In this document: positions 23,118 to 33,419 of the stretch, piece by piece | Layout: every line of letters starts with the position of its first letter | How positions within the stretch are numbered: the stretch's first letter is position 1 | DNA from: Rhizopus arrhizus | Lineage: Eukaryota > Mucoromycota > Mucoromycetes > Mucorales > Rhizopodaceae | Length of the DNA stretch: 64,000 nucleotides | Direction of reading: 5' to 3' | NCBI GenBank assembly: GCA_024220505.1 | Contig: JAKZZE010000020.1 | Span: 310,001 to 374,000, forward strand | Made by a program: the position numbers and the translations under genes | Notes under the pieces: model-generated | Seen by the model: only the letters and a program-made list of their open reading frames with translations | Database searches by the model: none | What the model was told of the DNA's origin: nothing

Positions 23118-23216
23118 CACTATTTTCAGAAAGTAAAGTCGCATTTTTACAAACTTTATAATACAATATTCACAAAAAACGACAAGTACACGCGACATTC
23201 ATTCCTGAAAATAGTG
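23118..23216. mobile_element. MITE-1, about 99 bp, TA-flanked
   Basis: Inverted ends CACTATTTTCAG and CTGAAAATAGTG enclose about 75 bp containing AAACGACAAGTACACGCGAC. It is the same family as 50577-50676, in opposite orientation (TTACAAACTTTATAATACAA matches the reverse of the other). TA follows the right end. No coding capacity, so it is non-autonomous. Confidence 0.85.
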
Positions 23217-23574
23217 TATAGCCAATAAAAACATTGCTAAAAAAAAAGTTTGAAGTTAATGTCTACATAAATTAACAAGAAAAAAAAAGTTACAATTAAA
23301 GAAACCCTTAAAGATAGCAAAGGAAAATGTTTGTTGGGTATTTTTAGAACATGACATGAAGAACAAGGAATAAACCAGGTCTTTTTTTGTATGCATCAGA
23401 AACATTTTACTTTGTAATAAAAAGTAATCCCGAATTTACGGAAAAAGAAGTTTGAAGTTGGATGAAAGATTGCGAAAGAAGGCAAAAGATTTACCCATCT
23501 GAAATGTATTGTGCAAAAACCCATCACTAAATGAAGCTAAGAGAAATAATTAATAAGCATGTGGCTTGAAATCA

Positions 23575-23592
23575 ACACATATATATAGTTGC
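23575..23592 (+). promoter_or_regulatory. TATA-like element upstream of ADH copy 1
   Basis: ACACATATATATAGTTGC lies about 50-60 bp before the ATG. A matching TATATATATAGCT is at 51821-51833 in front of copy 3. Confidence 0.5.
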
Positions 23593-23638
23593 CTATCAAT
23601 CACTCATTGCTTTTTATTAATAAATTTCTGATTTAAAA

Positions 23639-24694
23639 ATGTCTTCCCTCCCACAGACTCAAGCTGTTTATCGTATTACCGAGTTTACTGGTCCTGAAGG
23701 TGTTAAAAGATTTGAAGAAGATACACCTACAGAGCTCAGTAAAAACGAAGTACTTGTCAAGATCAAAGCTGTATCACTGAATTACCGAGACCTGGTCGTA
23801 TCCAATCATACCTACATCACACCTACGCAAAAGAATGTCATTCCATGCTCAGATGGTTCAGGTGAGGTGGTAGCTGTTGGTGAAGGTGTTCGAGGATTTC
23901 AAGTAGGTGACCGGGTCGTTGCCAATTTTGATCCTACCAATCTGTATGGCAATGCAAAAATGTTAGATGGTAACGCTCTCGGTGCTCTTGTTGATGGTGT
24001 TCTTTGTCAATACAAAGTCTTTTCTCAAGAGGCTATCAATAAGATCCCTAAGGATTCACATTTGTCTCATGAAGAAGCTGCTACTTTGGTCATTACAGGT
24101 GTCACTGTTTGGGATTCACTTTATGGATCTGGAAACCCTTTTATCGCAGGTCAAACTGTCTTGATGCTGGGTACTGGTGGTGTTTCAATTACAGCTCTTA
24201 TCTTAGCAAAAGCTGCTGGTGCTGTTACAATCATTACCTCTAGTTCTGATGAGAAGCTTAAGTACGTTAAAGAAAAATATGGTGCTGATTATGGTATCAA
24301 CTACAGTAAAACGCCTGATTGGGAAAATGAAGTCTTGAAGATTACAAACGGTGAAGGTGTTGATTTTGTATTTGAAAATGGTGGCAACGGTACGATTGTA
24401 AAATCAATCTTGTCTACTAAGACTAAAGGTCAAGTTTGTCTCATTGGCTTTTTGGAACAGACAAAGGAATTCCCTGATATTGTTTCTCTAATTTTGTCTA
24501 AGTCCGTTAGCGTACGTGGTATTTATGTTGGTTCTAAGCAATTGGCTGAACAACTTATTCAGTTTGTTCACGCCAAAAAAATCCATATGCCTGTTGAAAA
24601 AGTTTTTGGATTTTCTCAAGAAGAAGTTGTTGCTGCTTATAACAATGTCAAGTCTCAAAAACAAATTGGAAAGACAGTCATCAAGGTTGATTAA
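23639..24694 (+). CDS. Zinc-independent MDR alcohol dehydrogenase/quinone oxidoreductase, copy 1, intact
   Basis: The single-exon gene encodes 351 residues. It belongs to the medium-chain dehydrogenase/reductase superfamily, in the NAD(P)H quinone oxidoreductase or 'zinc-type alcohol dehydrogenase-like' branch common in fungi. An N-terminal GroES-like domain holds SLNYRDL, VIPCSDGSGEVVAVGEGV and FQVGDRV. The Rossmann domain holds the dinucleotide loop VLMLGTGGVSITAL at about residues 178-191, then ITSSSDEKL and GVDFVFENGGNGT. The zinc ligands of classical alcohol dehydrogenases are not apparent. It is expected to be a cytosolic reductase of aldehydes, quinones or activated alkenes; the substrate is unknown. 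It is the only copy of three with no frame defect. Start ATGTCTTCCCTCCC is shared with copy 3. Confidence 0.88.
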   Translation: MSSLPQTQAVYRITEFTGPEGVKRFEEDTPTELSKNEVLVKIKAVSLNYRDLVVSNHTYITPTQKNVIPCSDGSGEVVAVGEGVRGFQVGDRVVANFDPTNLYGNAKMLDGNALGALVDGVLCQYKVFSQEAINKIPKDSHLSHEEAATLVITGVTVWDSLYGSGNPFIAGQTVLMLGTGGVSITALILAKAAGAVTIITSSSDEKLKYVKEKYGADYGINYSKTPDWENEVLKITNGEGVDFVFENGGNGTIVKSILSTKTKGQVCLIGFLEQTKEFPDIVSLILSKSVSVRGIYVGSKQLAEQLIQFVHAKKIHMPVEKVFGFSQEEVVAAYNNVKSQKQIGKTVIKVD

Positions 24695-24796
24695 ATATGA
24701 TTTTAAGTGTTGTCTATAATAAAGCTATATTACTTGACTTTTAATGCTTCTATTTTACTATTATTTTTGGTTTTATTATATTTTAATCGAATTCTA

Positions 24797-26513
24797 CAAT
24801 CGTTCCACTGCCAGTTGGACATTTTTTCGAAAAAGGTGGTCGGGCTTTTGAGAAAAATTGATTGGCCTTTTGGACATAATTTGATCCGAAAAGGAAAATT
24901 AAGTTGCACACTTTTTTGAAAATACATTGGTCAAAAAAATAAAATTAGCTTGATCAACTCTTTGATCAAATACTTTTTCACTATTTAAATTTTTTATTTC
25001 AACATGCAGCTTTTCTATGAAGATAGTCACGGAAGCATTATGAATGAAGAGGGAAAAGAAGCAACTTCTATACTTGAGGAGAAATCATTCAGATTAAAGA
25101 GCTTGACTGATCTTCGTAAATCTATCAAAAACCAAAAGCTTCAACTTGAAGTAAATGAGTGTGATGTCGTTATGAAAGACCCTCAGCCCAAAAAAGAAAG
25201 TGTTACTCAGTACAATGTTTATACTGATGAGGACAGAAGAAGATATATATATATATATATTTTTCCTTAATGAAAAACTAATGAAACCAAAAGACGCAGC
25301 TAAAGCTGCAAATGTTAATTGCAATACAGCACGAGAATGGAAACAATCTTATAATAATGATCCAGAAAAGAACATCCCCTTTGAAGAAGGCTAATCGTAC
25401 TTCCAACTGGCCAGTTGGTCAGTTAAACGGCGCACTCAAAGAACATTTAATCAAGTTTTTTGATGAGGACGCTTCTGCAACAATTTAGGATGTAACTGAA
25501 GATCTGATCAAAAGCTTCGCTGGGCTAGAAATAAAGAAGTCTAGAGTTGCAGAGTTCATGAAAGAAGAGTGCAATCTCAACCTCAAAGTAGTAAGTCACC
25601 ATGCTATTGCTAGAAATTACGAAAAAACTCTTGAAGCCCGCGCAGCTTGGGTCAAAGAGTGGACCGAGAAGGGCATCAATTTTTTGAATAACTGCGTGTT
25701 TGTTGACGAGTCAGGTTTTGACATCAACATGCGCCGTAGCGGAGGCTGGTCAGCAAAAGGTTCGGCTGTAATCGTTGAGACCCCTTCTACTAAAGCCAAT
25801 TCGCAGACTGTTATCGGGGCAATTTCTGCTTTTGATGTCATTAACTTGACCATGAGAGAGTTTGGAAATATCAAAAGAAAGATTGTTGGTGCCGCAAAAA
25901 GAAAAGCACCTGAGGATAGGATTTCCATTCCTAAGGGAACTACCTCTGGATACTATGTTCAATTCATCAACGATACTATGGATATCATGGATGAGTTTCC
26001 TGAAATGCGAGGATTCCATATCATTATGACAATGCTCTAATTCATGTACCAAGTATAATTGACCCAGTCATCATCAGAAGGGGATATATACCGGTCTATC
26101 TTCTCCCTTACTCGCCCGAGCTTAATCCTATTGAGTAATTTTGGCCCGTCTTGAAAAGTAAAGTGAAGCGAACAAAGTTTAGTGACATTGAGACCCTCAG
26201 CTCAAGAATCATCGAAGCAAGTGGGGCTATTCCTGTTGAGCATTTGCAACACTTTATTCAACATTCTGTTAACCAATTCGGTAACTGCCTCAATAAAAAC
26301 CCTATCTAGACGTTTTTCTTTTGTACCTGACCAAATTTATACGACCAAAGAGTTGATCAAGCTAATTTTATTTTTTTGACCAATGTATTTTCAAAAAAGT
26401 GTGCAACTTAATTTTCCTTTTCGGATCAAATTATGTCCAAAAGGCCAATCAATTTTTCTCAAAAGCCCGACCACCTTTTTCGAAAAAATGTCCAACTGGC
26501 AGTGGAACGACTG
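24797..26513 (+). mobile_element. IS630/Tc1-mariner-like transposon with 168-bp terminal inverted repeats
   Basis: The inverted repeats 24797-24964 and 26346-26513 are 168 bp each and differ by one base that I could see (CAATCG versus CAGTCG at the tips). TA dinucleotides flank both ends (24795-24796, 26514-26515), the target duplication expected for this superfamily. The interior carries a decayed DDE transposase on the plus strand. The element sits at the very end of the ADH duplication: the other ADH copies continue GAATTCTATTTGTTGC where this one has the transposon. The DNA right of the element does not continue that flank. Confidence 0.93.
25004..26308 (+). pseudogene. Decayed IS630/Tc1-like transposase
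   Basis: Segments in three frames give a helix-turn-helix region (MKPKDAAKAANVNCNTAREW, about 25280-25345) and the catalytic region. The first catalytic Asp is in NCVFVDESGFDIN (about 25693-25730). The second is in the IIMDNALIHV-like block near 26020-26048, where one base is missing so the frame breaks. The third acidic residue is in LLPYSPELNPIE (about 26103-26135) and is followed by a TAG in place of Gln. Other defects are a TA microsatellite (25241-25260) that shifts the frame and stops near 25392 and 25487. The transposase is inactive as read, although the inverted repeats remain nearly perfect. Confidence 0.85.
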
Positions 26514-26515
26514 TA

Positions 26516-26826
26516 AGATAAAAAGTCTACATTTTTATTATTAATCCTTTATTTTTTGTAGACGACCTCTATTTTATTAAAGATCAGTCAAGTCAGTGAG
26601 TTAGAGATAGCAAATCTACCATTTATTGATCAACAGCACTGTTATGTATGGAATATAACGCTATGTAGCAGCTATAGACGCTTTGCATCAAACTTCTTAT
26701 TGATTTAGGTACAATCATGGTGATATGTTAAGCATGTAAAGCGCGCTTTGTCTCACCCTTTTCTATAATCCTGTTTATGTCGTTGATGTTCTTAAAGGAT
26801 AAAGATTTTGTCAAATAAAGATAATA
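26516..26826. other. Spacer between transposon and solo LTR
   Basis: About 310 bp of AT-rich DNA without an ORF of note or recognised repeat. Confidence 0.5.
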
Positions 26827-26831
26827 AATAC

Positions 26832-27492
26832 TGTTTAGGAAAGGGGAGTTTTAGGTAAAATGTAATATAGCAACAAAGATAAAGAAATACTGTTAGAACT
26901 TGGTATCTCTTTATTAAGTTAAGATAACTCTTATTTTTCTTAAAAATAAATTCTACATGTAAAAAATGAGAGTATTTATAGACATGATACAGATAAAGAA
27001 TTAGGACAGATTTATAATCAATTTGACAGAATAGATGATTACTATTTCTAATTATTAGTTTAGCCTGTTCCTAGCTTGTATTGTCAATTATGCTATTGGG
27101 ATGGTTTCAGATAACTCTGGACATAGGACTATTTAAGGAGACAGTACGGATGAATATAAAGACCTTTAATTCCGTGATTGGATATTTGCTAACAATAATA
27201 TCTCAGTCAGGATAAATGTTTTCATGACTAATGATGATCCGGTAAGTAATCGTCATTCCTTATTCAACATGCTCATATTATCAATAAACTATATTACAAC
27301 CATGTCATCTTATTTGACTATGTGAAGCTAATATGAATAAAGCTTAATATAAAAATCTAATCAAAGTATTTTATCGATCTGTGTTGGGAATAATGTTACA
27401 AATGATTCCAAGTTATGTCAACATATTATTCAGGATCATATCTGATTCCTTTTACTAAAATAAAGTGACTATAATCTTATGTATCCTTAACA
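26832..27492 (+). mobile_element. Solo LTR, copy 1 (661 bp), target duplication AATAC
   Basis: The sequence starts TGTTTAGGAAAGGGGAG and ends GTATCCTTAACA, with imperfect inverted tips TGTTTAGGA and TCCTTAACA. AATAC is found immediately on both sides (26827-26831 and 27493-27497). An inverted second copy of nearly the same length lies at 42254-42909 with a different 5-bp duplication. No internal gag-pol region is present, so this is a solo LTR left by LTR-LTR recombination. The family (copia or gypsy) cannot be told from the LTR alone. Confidence 0.92.
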
Positions 27493-27517
27493 AATACCTA
27501 ATAGAGTATAAAATTAT

Positions 27518-27617
27518 GCTATTTTCAGATACTAATATCGTGTTTTTGCAACTTTTATAAAACAGCTAATATATAAAAGTGATAAGCCGGTGTAGCGGTT
27601 ATTCCTGAAAACAGTGC
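27518..27617. mobile_element. MITE-3, diverged copy
   Basis: Ends GCTATTTTCAG and CCTGAAAACAGTGC resemble the tips of the MITEs at 23118 and 50577, with similar total length and interior pieces such as TTGCAACTTTTATAA and CGGTTATTCC. It is diverged and its edges are approximate. Confidence 0.6.
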
Positions 27618-27980
27618 ATTATGAATGAACACCAATTACAATTATTATACAATAATAGCTTTATTATTACATTTATAGTAAAATGTGATAACATTTCATT
27701 TTGGTTTTTATATTCTATAAAAAACATATTTTATAGACTGCAGTATGCTAAAGCTCATGCAGAAAAAGCACTGCTTTATCATAGTCCCTTGCCCACCAAA
27801 CAGATAAATCTATCATGTATTTTGATCTTACATAGCTTCAATGTTGTTTCTAGTTCGCCGTTTCGTTTATTTTTAACAAATGAGACATATATTAACTTTG
27901 TATTCCTATTAAAAAAGTAAAGTCCATGTTAGACAGAGAGTAATTGAAAGCTAAAATTACTCTCAGATGGTCGAGTAGGA
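27618..27980. other. Upstream region of the secreted-protein gene
   Basis: AT-rich, no recognised gene. A frame of 99 codons here has low-complexity composition and no family resemblance, and I do not call it. Confidence 0.4.
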
Positions 27981-27983
27981 GTG

Positions 27984-27993
27984 TATATAAAAA
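27984..27993 (+). promoter_or_regulatory. TATA box of the small secreted-protein gene
   Basis: TATATAAAAA lies about 55 bp before the ATG at 28044, with no ATG in the same frame between them except the weak one at 27981. Confidence 0.55.
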
Positions 27994-28043
27994 GGGCGCC
28001 TATTTATCATCTTTCTTACTATTGCTATCGCTCTTACTTTGAG

Positions 28044-28373
28044 ATGAAACTCTTTAATCTTATCTGTTTTCTTGTACTCTTGAAGGTTGCTATGGCTATC
28101 AAAGTATGTAGTGTAGAATTAGAGATCGACGACAATCAATACTTGAATGCTGTAGGCCGTGGTTATACTATAAGCCAATATAAATCCAGATTGGCAGATC
28201 TCAGTAGAACATTGAACAGCTTGAAGGTCAAGAAGGTCCTTGATAAAAGTCAAGTAAACTGCGAGGGATACCATTGCGTACTAAAAGCTTCCACCAGCTA
28301 TAAATGTAGTATCGTAAAGGCCGTTAGAGAAAGTGGCTTTGATATTCCCAGCACCTTCTCCTTGTGTGATTAG
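28044..28373 (+). CDS. Small secreted cysteine-containing protein, unrecognised
   Basis: The single-exon frame encodes 109 residues. The start MKLFNLICFLVLLKVAMA is a textbook signal peptide (Lys, then a hydrophobic core, Ala-x-Ala-like cleavage), so I prefer the ATG at 28044 to the upstream one at 27981. The mature part has five cysteines: KVCSVE, VNCEGYHCV, YKCSIV and a C-terminal LCD. This would allow two disulphides with one spare. The region RLADLSRTLNSLKVKKVL is probably helical. A TATA box precedes it. I recognise no family. It could be a secreted effector, adhesin-like or protease-inhibitor-like protein, but nothing in the sequence decides this. It lies alone between repeats. Confidence 0.75.
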   Translation: MKLFNLICFLVLLKVAMAIKVCSVELEIDDNQYLNAVGRGYTISQYKSRLADLSRTLNSLKVKKVLDKSQVNCEGYHCVLKASTSYKCSIVKAVRESGFDIPSTFSLCD

Positions 28374-29465
28374 ATTTGTTTTCCTCAATCTTCCTACTCA
28401 GAATCCTCTTATTTTATACGTCTCATTTTTAATGGATGCAAGAGAGAAGTCCAAGCATATTATTTGTAACTTTTATCCCTGATGGTATCATAAACTGCAT
28501 CAGCAAATTGTTTGATGTTAGAAGAAATACCGGCAATAAACATTTTACTTTCTTATGTCAATTTTCCGGTCTTATTTGATCTTATTTACTTGTTCAGGTG
28601 TCAATCCCGAATGGTAATACATATCGTTTTATTCAATAGCGTATCTCCAGCATTTTTCGGGTCCAAATTCATTTGTATGATGACCCGAGCTTTTCTCTTA
28701 TGGTGATAATACAACTAGCCATCAATTTGAGTTCATTAAGCTACTCTTTCTAACGTTCAAACGTATTAAATACAGTATTAACTTTATAGGCTCCGTGAAT
28801 AAGAGGATCAAAGTATATAGGAAGAATGATAGTCTTTGATTGTAAATTAACTCGAGCCTCTTTCTTCAACATTAGCACATTCAACTGAGAAGGGCTCAAC
28901 ATGTTTGCTATAAAGGTCCATATTTCGGCAAAGGATTATGCTGAAATGACTTGGTATCTTTCATCTAAGGGTCTACAAAGATATACATCACAAGTGCAGT
29001 CTCCAGAAGCAAAGCTTTGGTAAGATCATGAGAACTACACAAGCAAGGAAGGAGGAAACCACCTAGAAGCAAAACTGATCATCAACGGATATATTAACTA
29101 AGTTATCATTCATAGACTTGACATTTTATACAATAGTAAATAAATACAAGAAAGAATTCATTTCTATCTACTACTATTACGCTTCTCTTGACATTTCCAC
29201 TTTTTCATAATTTTCCTAAAGCGAGACCTTTTGTATCTCCAAACACCATATTAATTTCGATCTAGATGAAAGGGTAAACCATCTTATCTTTTTCATAAAT
29301 AATTTAATATTTGAATGTTTTACTTGAATCATTCGATCGTCTTTAATCCAAACATTTTGCGACTGTGTCAAAGCTAATTAACGCAATAGATCTACAAGTG
29401 ACATTAAAAAGCTGAAGTTACTTTATCAATTTCAAGAAAATTTTCTTAGTATTTGTAAATTTTAA
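28374..29465. other. Spacer, no gene seen
   Basis: About 1.1 kb of AT-rich DNA with short open pieces. It may include the decayed left end of the DIRS element to the right, but no inverted repeat matching the right end at 33105-33200 was found. Confidence 0.4.
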
Positions 29466-30620
29466 TTAATATTTCTCAAATGTGTCACTGTTTAGACTCC
29501 AATTCGCATGCATCTTAACTGTCTGGATGGAGGCACCTTTTGTCGCTGCTTTTGTGCTTGATGCTGAGCGTAAAGAATGCGCCTTAAACTTGGTCGTATC
29601 TATTCCTGCTTGTTTCAAATTTAGCTTTATCCAATTTGCAATTGTTACAGGGGATGCTGAATGAATCTTGCTGACTTCCGTTTGTAAAATGTTTGCCAAG
29701 AACAGAGTGTGATCTTCAGTTAATCCATCGCGTAGGTGTCGTGTACGTTTGCAAATTGGTAAAGTGTGTACACTGGGCAGGGTTCCAAGTCTTCTAAAAC
29801 ACCTAGTTTTGATGTCTTTGTGTCAGTCTCCTTTGGGAATCTTGCAATCATTGCAACACCTATGGGTAAGCCTTGACCCTTGTGCTTGAAGATTACATCT
29901 CTATATTGTAGCTTGCTAACATCTGATCGCGATCCCCACATGGGTGCAATGGTTATCAGGAGAATTGTCTTTTACTGTAATCTGTCCAATTTCAAAGCGA
30001 CTATGTTACTCCAAGAGGAGATCATATCAAGAATATGTTGAATATTATATGTTTCTTGACTGCTATTAGGTAGTTTTCAATGGTTGCTGTTGTGCTCCAA
30101 AGATAATTATTGTATAGCAATCAAGTATTATTAACAGTTAATAGTGTGAGTATATTAAAATGTAGACTTATTGATATGTATGTATATTTACCAAAATAGA
30201 CTGGTGAATGAGGAGCAAGTGCCTATAATAAAGTATGAAAAGATCTGCATAATAGCATGTAGCATTTAGCCATCAGCATAGCACATGTATTAATATATAC
30301 ACTGTGAGAAGTATATAAAATCTAGACATATACTATTAAATAAAATCATATATAATTTTGGGACCTATTGAAATCTCCATTTCATCCTTGTGAACAAAAC
30401 AGTTGCGTCTTCTTGCTTAAAAGTATTGCTGTAAAATCTAACTAGAGGCAATAGTAGGTTTATCAAGATGCATAACCCTGTATATTGATGCTAACGCTAA
30501 GCATATACAGTTTAATTGCTGAGACGAGAGGTGTTTGTTTGCTATCAAATAATCAACTAGTCGCACCAGATCATATTCCAATAGATTTTCCTTTGGTGTC
30601 TTTGATAAATACCACGAAGT
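29466..30620 (-). pseudogene. DIRS-2 tyrosine recombinase, broken
   Basis: N-terminal SAM-like pieces (STRKNYDLQW, then LVDYLIANKHLSSQ) lie around 30680-30500. The catalytic region is at 29941-29466: WGSRSDVSKLQYRDV (first Arg), KAHSLRSASSTKA (His-x2-Arg) and HANWSLNSDTFEKY ending at the catalytic Tyr. Stops, including one near 29720, and the insert at about 30130-30370 break the gene. Motifs match the intact YR of the element at 46.4 kb. Confidence 0.8.
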
Positions 30621-32672
30621 CTACTGTCGCCATTGCAAATCGTAATTCTTACGTGTGTTAAACTTATTTGACTGCTGTAAATAATTCATAGTTACACTCG
30701 TTGGGTTTTTTTCTTTCGCTTGGTACCACCTAATATCAGCCATGCAGTCAAGGACCATTGTTTGCAAACCTTGAAATTCATTGGTTGTATTAAACTCTGT
30801 TTCAGAATCACTGACCACCAATACTAGCTTGGCCAGTTCTGTGTGATTAACACAGCTCTCTTGACGTTGTCTGTCTTCAGTTTCCATAGTCCTTTTGGTA
30901 CCAGTTTCCAATGTGGGTGCAAATATAAGCCTGTTTTCGTCCACTTTTGGTTCCATGCATTGGTGGCTTCTGCTTGTGGGTCTGGATTCAGACTCCAAAA
31001 CCGAGGTATATGTGTGTTCGCTCTCGCTGCGAAGGCATTTAGTTTTAGGGGGTCCCATGTTTCTTGCACCATCTCGAAGAACTTGCATAGCAGTTTCCAC
31101 TCGTACAGCGGTATTTTGTTGCGGCTCAATTGCTGTGCTTTTACATTCTTTATACCTTGAATGTGTTGACACTGTACTTGAAGATTGTACTTTACGACTA
31201 TTTCTTGAATTTCCAAAGCGAGTTCTTGCAGCCACGGGGAGACTGTCTCCCCTGATTTCTTTGCATACCTCTCTTGTGTGGAGTTGAAGGGCTAAGACAA
31301 TAGTCTTCAATTACCTCACATTGGTTGAAATGTTTTTTTCTTGCTCTTTCCAATAACCTGCTGTTTCGATGTGGCTGGATGCCATACCCCATCCCGTGTC
31401 GGAAGCATTGATAAAAATCTTCACATCTAGTTCCTTCGATTGTTGTGACAAAATTACTAGTAGTACATTGAGTTGAGCTGCTCGCTGTAACCACCAGTAC
31501 ATCTCCTTTCAGCTTTCATATGATAATACACAAGGCATCTCCCAATTCTGGTGTTGTTGACGAAGGTTCTTTGCCATGTCTCTCTGAAGATATCGGATAT
31601 GTAGCAATGCTTCGTCAATTGCTGGTATCATTGATGTCATTTTGCCTAGGAGACTCTCAATCCATCTGCAAGAGTACATCATCGCATTCTTCTGCAATTG
31701 TTTGATTCTTGTTGTCAATTTCGCCAATTTGGCTTGGGGCACACTGATTTTTATTGTCTTCGTATTGAATGTAAAGCCCAGAAATTCTTGCGTATGTTTC
31801 GGCTCTAGGTCGCTCTTCTCGTAGTTGATTAAGAATCTCAACTTTGTCAACTGTTGCAAGACTGTTTGGTTGTGAATCTTCATCTCCTCCTCGGTTTTTG
31901 CTAATACACAAATATCGTCTAGGTAATACACAAGACAAATACCGGCTGCTCGTAATGGCTCTAAAGCATAACGCATTAGTTTCGAGAATACTCGAGGCGC
32001 AATGCTCAGGCCGAGGGCCAGTGACCTATATTGGTAGACTACCCCCTTGTGGAGGAGGGACAAAAACTTTCTGGATTCTGGGTGGACCTGGACTACAATG
32101 TATACATCCTTCAAATCTATTTTTGTCAAAAGATCGTCTTATTCTACAATCTCGCGAAGTGCTGACACACCTTCTATCTTGAAATGATTACATTGTATAA
32201 ATTGATTGATATTCTGGCAATCCAATATCGGGTGAGTTTTGTTGGGTTTCTTTATTGTAAAAAATTGTGATAGGAACCGCTTGTCTTGGGGTAGTATGCT
32301 CTTTCCCCTCCCCTGAATCAATTTTTTTTTCTTTGTTTCCGTTGTCACATTCTCCGCGTCCAAAACATCTGTGAGTGTTACCTCCCTTGTTGAATTCAAC
32401 AAATTTTCATTAGGTAGCTCCTCTAATGACTGATTCTTCAAATCTTGTTTGCTGAATCTTCTCCACAGCTTCTGAGGAGAAGAAGTAACCCTTTTCCTCT
32501 TCGTCATCGTATCCAAGGTATCGGAGGCTGTCTGGGAGTCATAATTCCTTTGTGGTAAGATCTTGGGCATCTTTGTCCAGTTCTTTGCCTGTACCGAATT
32601 GGTACACGGCAAGTCATCTGATCCGTTCAAGGATGTTACGCATGCCATCTTCTGTGTCACCATTTTCGACAA
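30621..32672 (-). pseudogene. DIRS-2 reverse transcriptase/RNase H, broken
   Basis: RT motifs: PILDCQNINQFIQCNHFKIE, then KIDLKDVYIVVQVHPES, SLALGLSIAPRVFSKLMRYA and the catalytic VYYLDDICVLAK (about 31945-31910). RNase H: KIFINASDTGWGMASS (about 31420-31370), in another frame. The DIRS domain after RNase H has LKLNAFAARANTHIPRF and HPHWKLVP. Several stops and shifts are present, so it is inactive. Confidence 0.85.
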
Positions 32673-33005
32673 CGTACTGACATTTTTGGTAAATCTCGGC
32701 TGCTACCGGCTGGATATGCGCAGTCGATCAGCTCCTTTGGTAATGGCAGCAATCGTTTAAGAGGCATCCATTTGGTATTTCTTGAGTTCAGGAAGGTAAA
32801 CTTTGTTGACCGTTCCTGGCTGGGTCCACTTACCTCCTTCATAATGCTCGCATTTTTAGCAAATATTTTGAGTTTTGTCTTGGGTACACACTTGGGATTG
32901 GTCTCAAAATCATCAAGGATTTCTTCTGGGAGGGATTGGACGTCAATTGATTCGTCTGGGACCTCTTGTTCTTTAAATCACTTGATAAGATCAAGAAGTT
33001 TTTGA
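32673..33005 (-). pseudogene. DIRS-2 gag-like region, fragmentary
   Basis: Short minus-strand frames with Lys/Arg-rich helices, for example EVSGPSQERSTKF and WMPLKRLLPLPKELI. The latter resembles KALKLPQSLRHLESRES of the 46.2-50.4 kb DIRS element. Stops interrupt it. Confidence 0.5.
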
Positions 33006-33104
33006 ATTTTCTCTGCAATTATTTCAATGATATTATTTATAATTGATCCACAGTGTACGGCTTTGAAAGATATAAAGAAATAGATAAAAAAAAAAATATT
33101 TTAT

Positions 33105-33245
33105 TTTATATTGAATCTCAGAATAAAAGCGCGGCAAGGAAGTGATAAACCATATCCGACGTCGGAGTGAAGCCGACGGTAATTGTGTTAGAAACAGATG
33201 TACAATTTATGCAGAAAACTGTTGTACAAATAAAAAAAAGTAAAT
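33105..33245. repeat. Right terminal repeat of DIRS-2, also an empty-site paralogue
   Basis: This block, followed by GTAAATAGGTAACTGTCTTG, matches the inverted flanks of the DIRS element at 54759-59169 on both of its sides. At 59170-59325 the same repeat appears in opposite orientation, and at 54640-54758 the continuation appears. The uninterrupted version here therefore shows the target before insertion. Confidence 0.85.
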
Positions 33246-33347
33246 AGGTAACTGTCTTGCCTATTAAAATATAAAGCTCATCTAAAAATAAACGAGTTAT
33301 TATTTTAATGTTTAAATGATAGGATATTATATATAAAAAGTGTTAAT

Positions 33348-33348
<1 letters not shown>

Positions 33349-33385
<37 letters not shown>
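33349..33385. repeat. Poly-T tract
   Basis: About 36 T's. The paralogous position near 54647-54666 is a shorter A-run in the inverted copy. Confidence 0.85.
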
Positions 33386-33386
<1 letters not shown>

Positions 33387-33419
33387 GAATCATGAATTGT
33401 TGGTTAAAATGTTTTTATA

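Larger units (their letters stand above)
22085..24795 (+). repeat. ADH segmental duplication, copy 1 (direct repeat of about 50550-53035)
   Basis: Shared segments include TAAATGTAAGGATCTGCATA, the AT-rich upstream DNA with C/T tracts, the ADH coding region and its 3' flank up to TTTAATCGAATTCTA. The copies differ by two MITE insertions at different positions and by a long CT microsatellite in the second copy. The match ends exactly at the left end of the IS630-like element. Confidence 0.85.
29466..33245 (-). mobile_element. Decayed DIRS-type tyrosine-recombinase retrotransposon (DIRS-2)
   Basis: On the minus strand a capsid-like region (about 33000-32500), reverse transcriptase, RNase H, the DIRS-specific domain after RNase H, and a tyrosine recombinase occur in that order. 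All carry stops or frame changes. The right terminal repeat at about 33105-33245 includes ACGTCGGAGTGAAGCCGACG and also exists as an isolated inverted copy at 59170-59325. The left repeat was not found, so the element is truncated or worn there. About 250 bp of unrelated AT-rich DNA (30130-30370) interrupts the recombinase gene. Confidence 0.85.

Noticed and set aside
27621..27920. 99-codon plus-strand frame
   Set aside because: Low-complexity Phe/Ile/Asn translation, no motif, overlaps the edge of the diverged MITE.
33130..33200. Possible hairpin terminator or RNA gene around ACGTCGGAGTGAAGCCGACG
   Set aside because: The same sequence at 59.2 kb is part of a DIRS terminal repeat, which explains it without an RNA gene.
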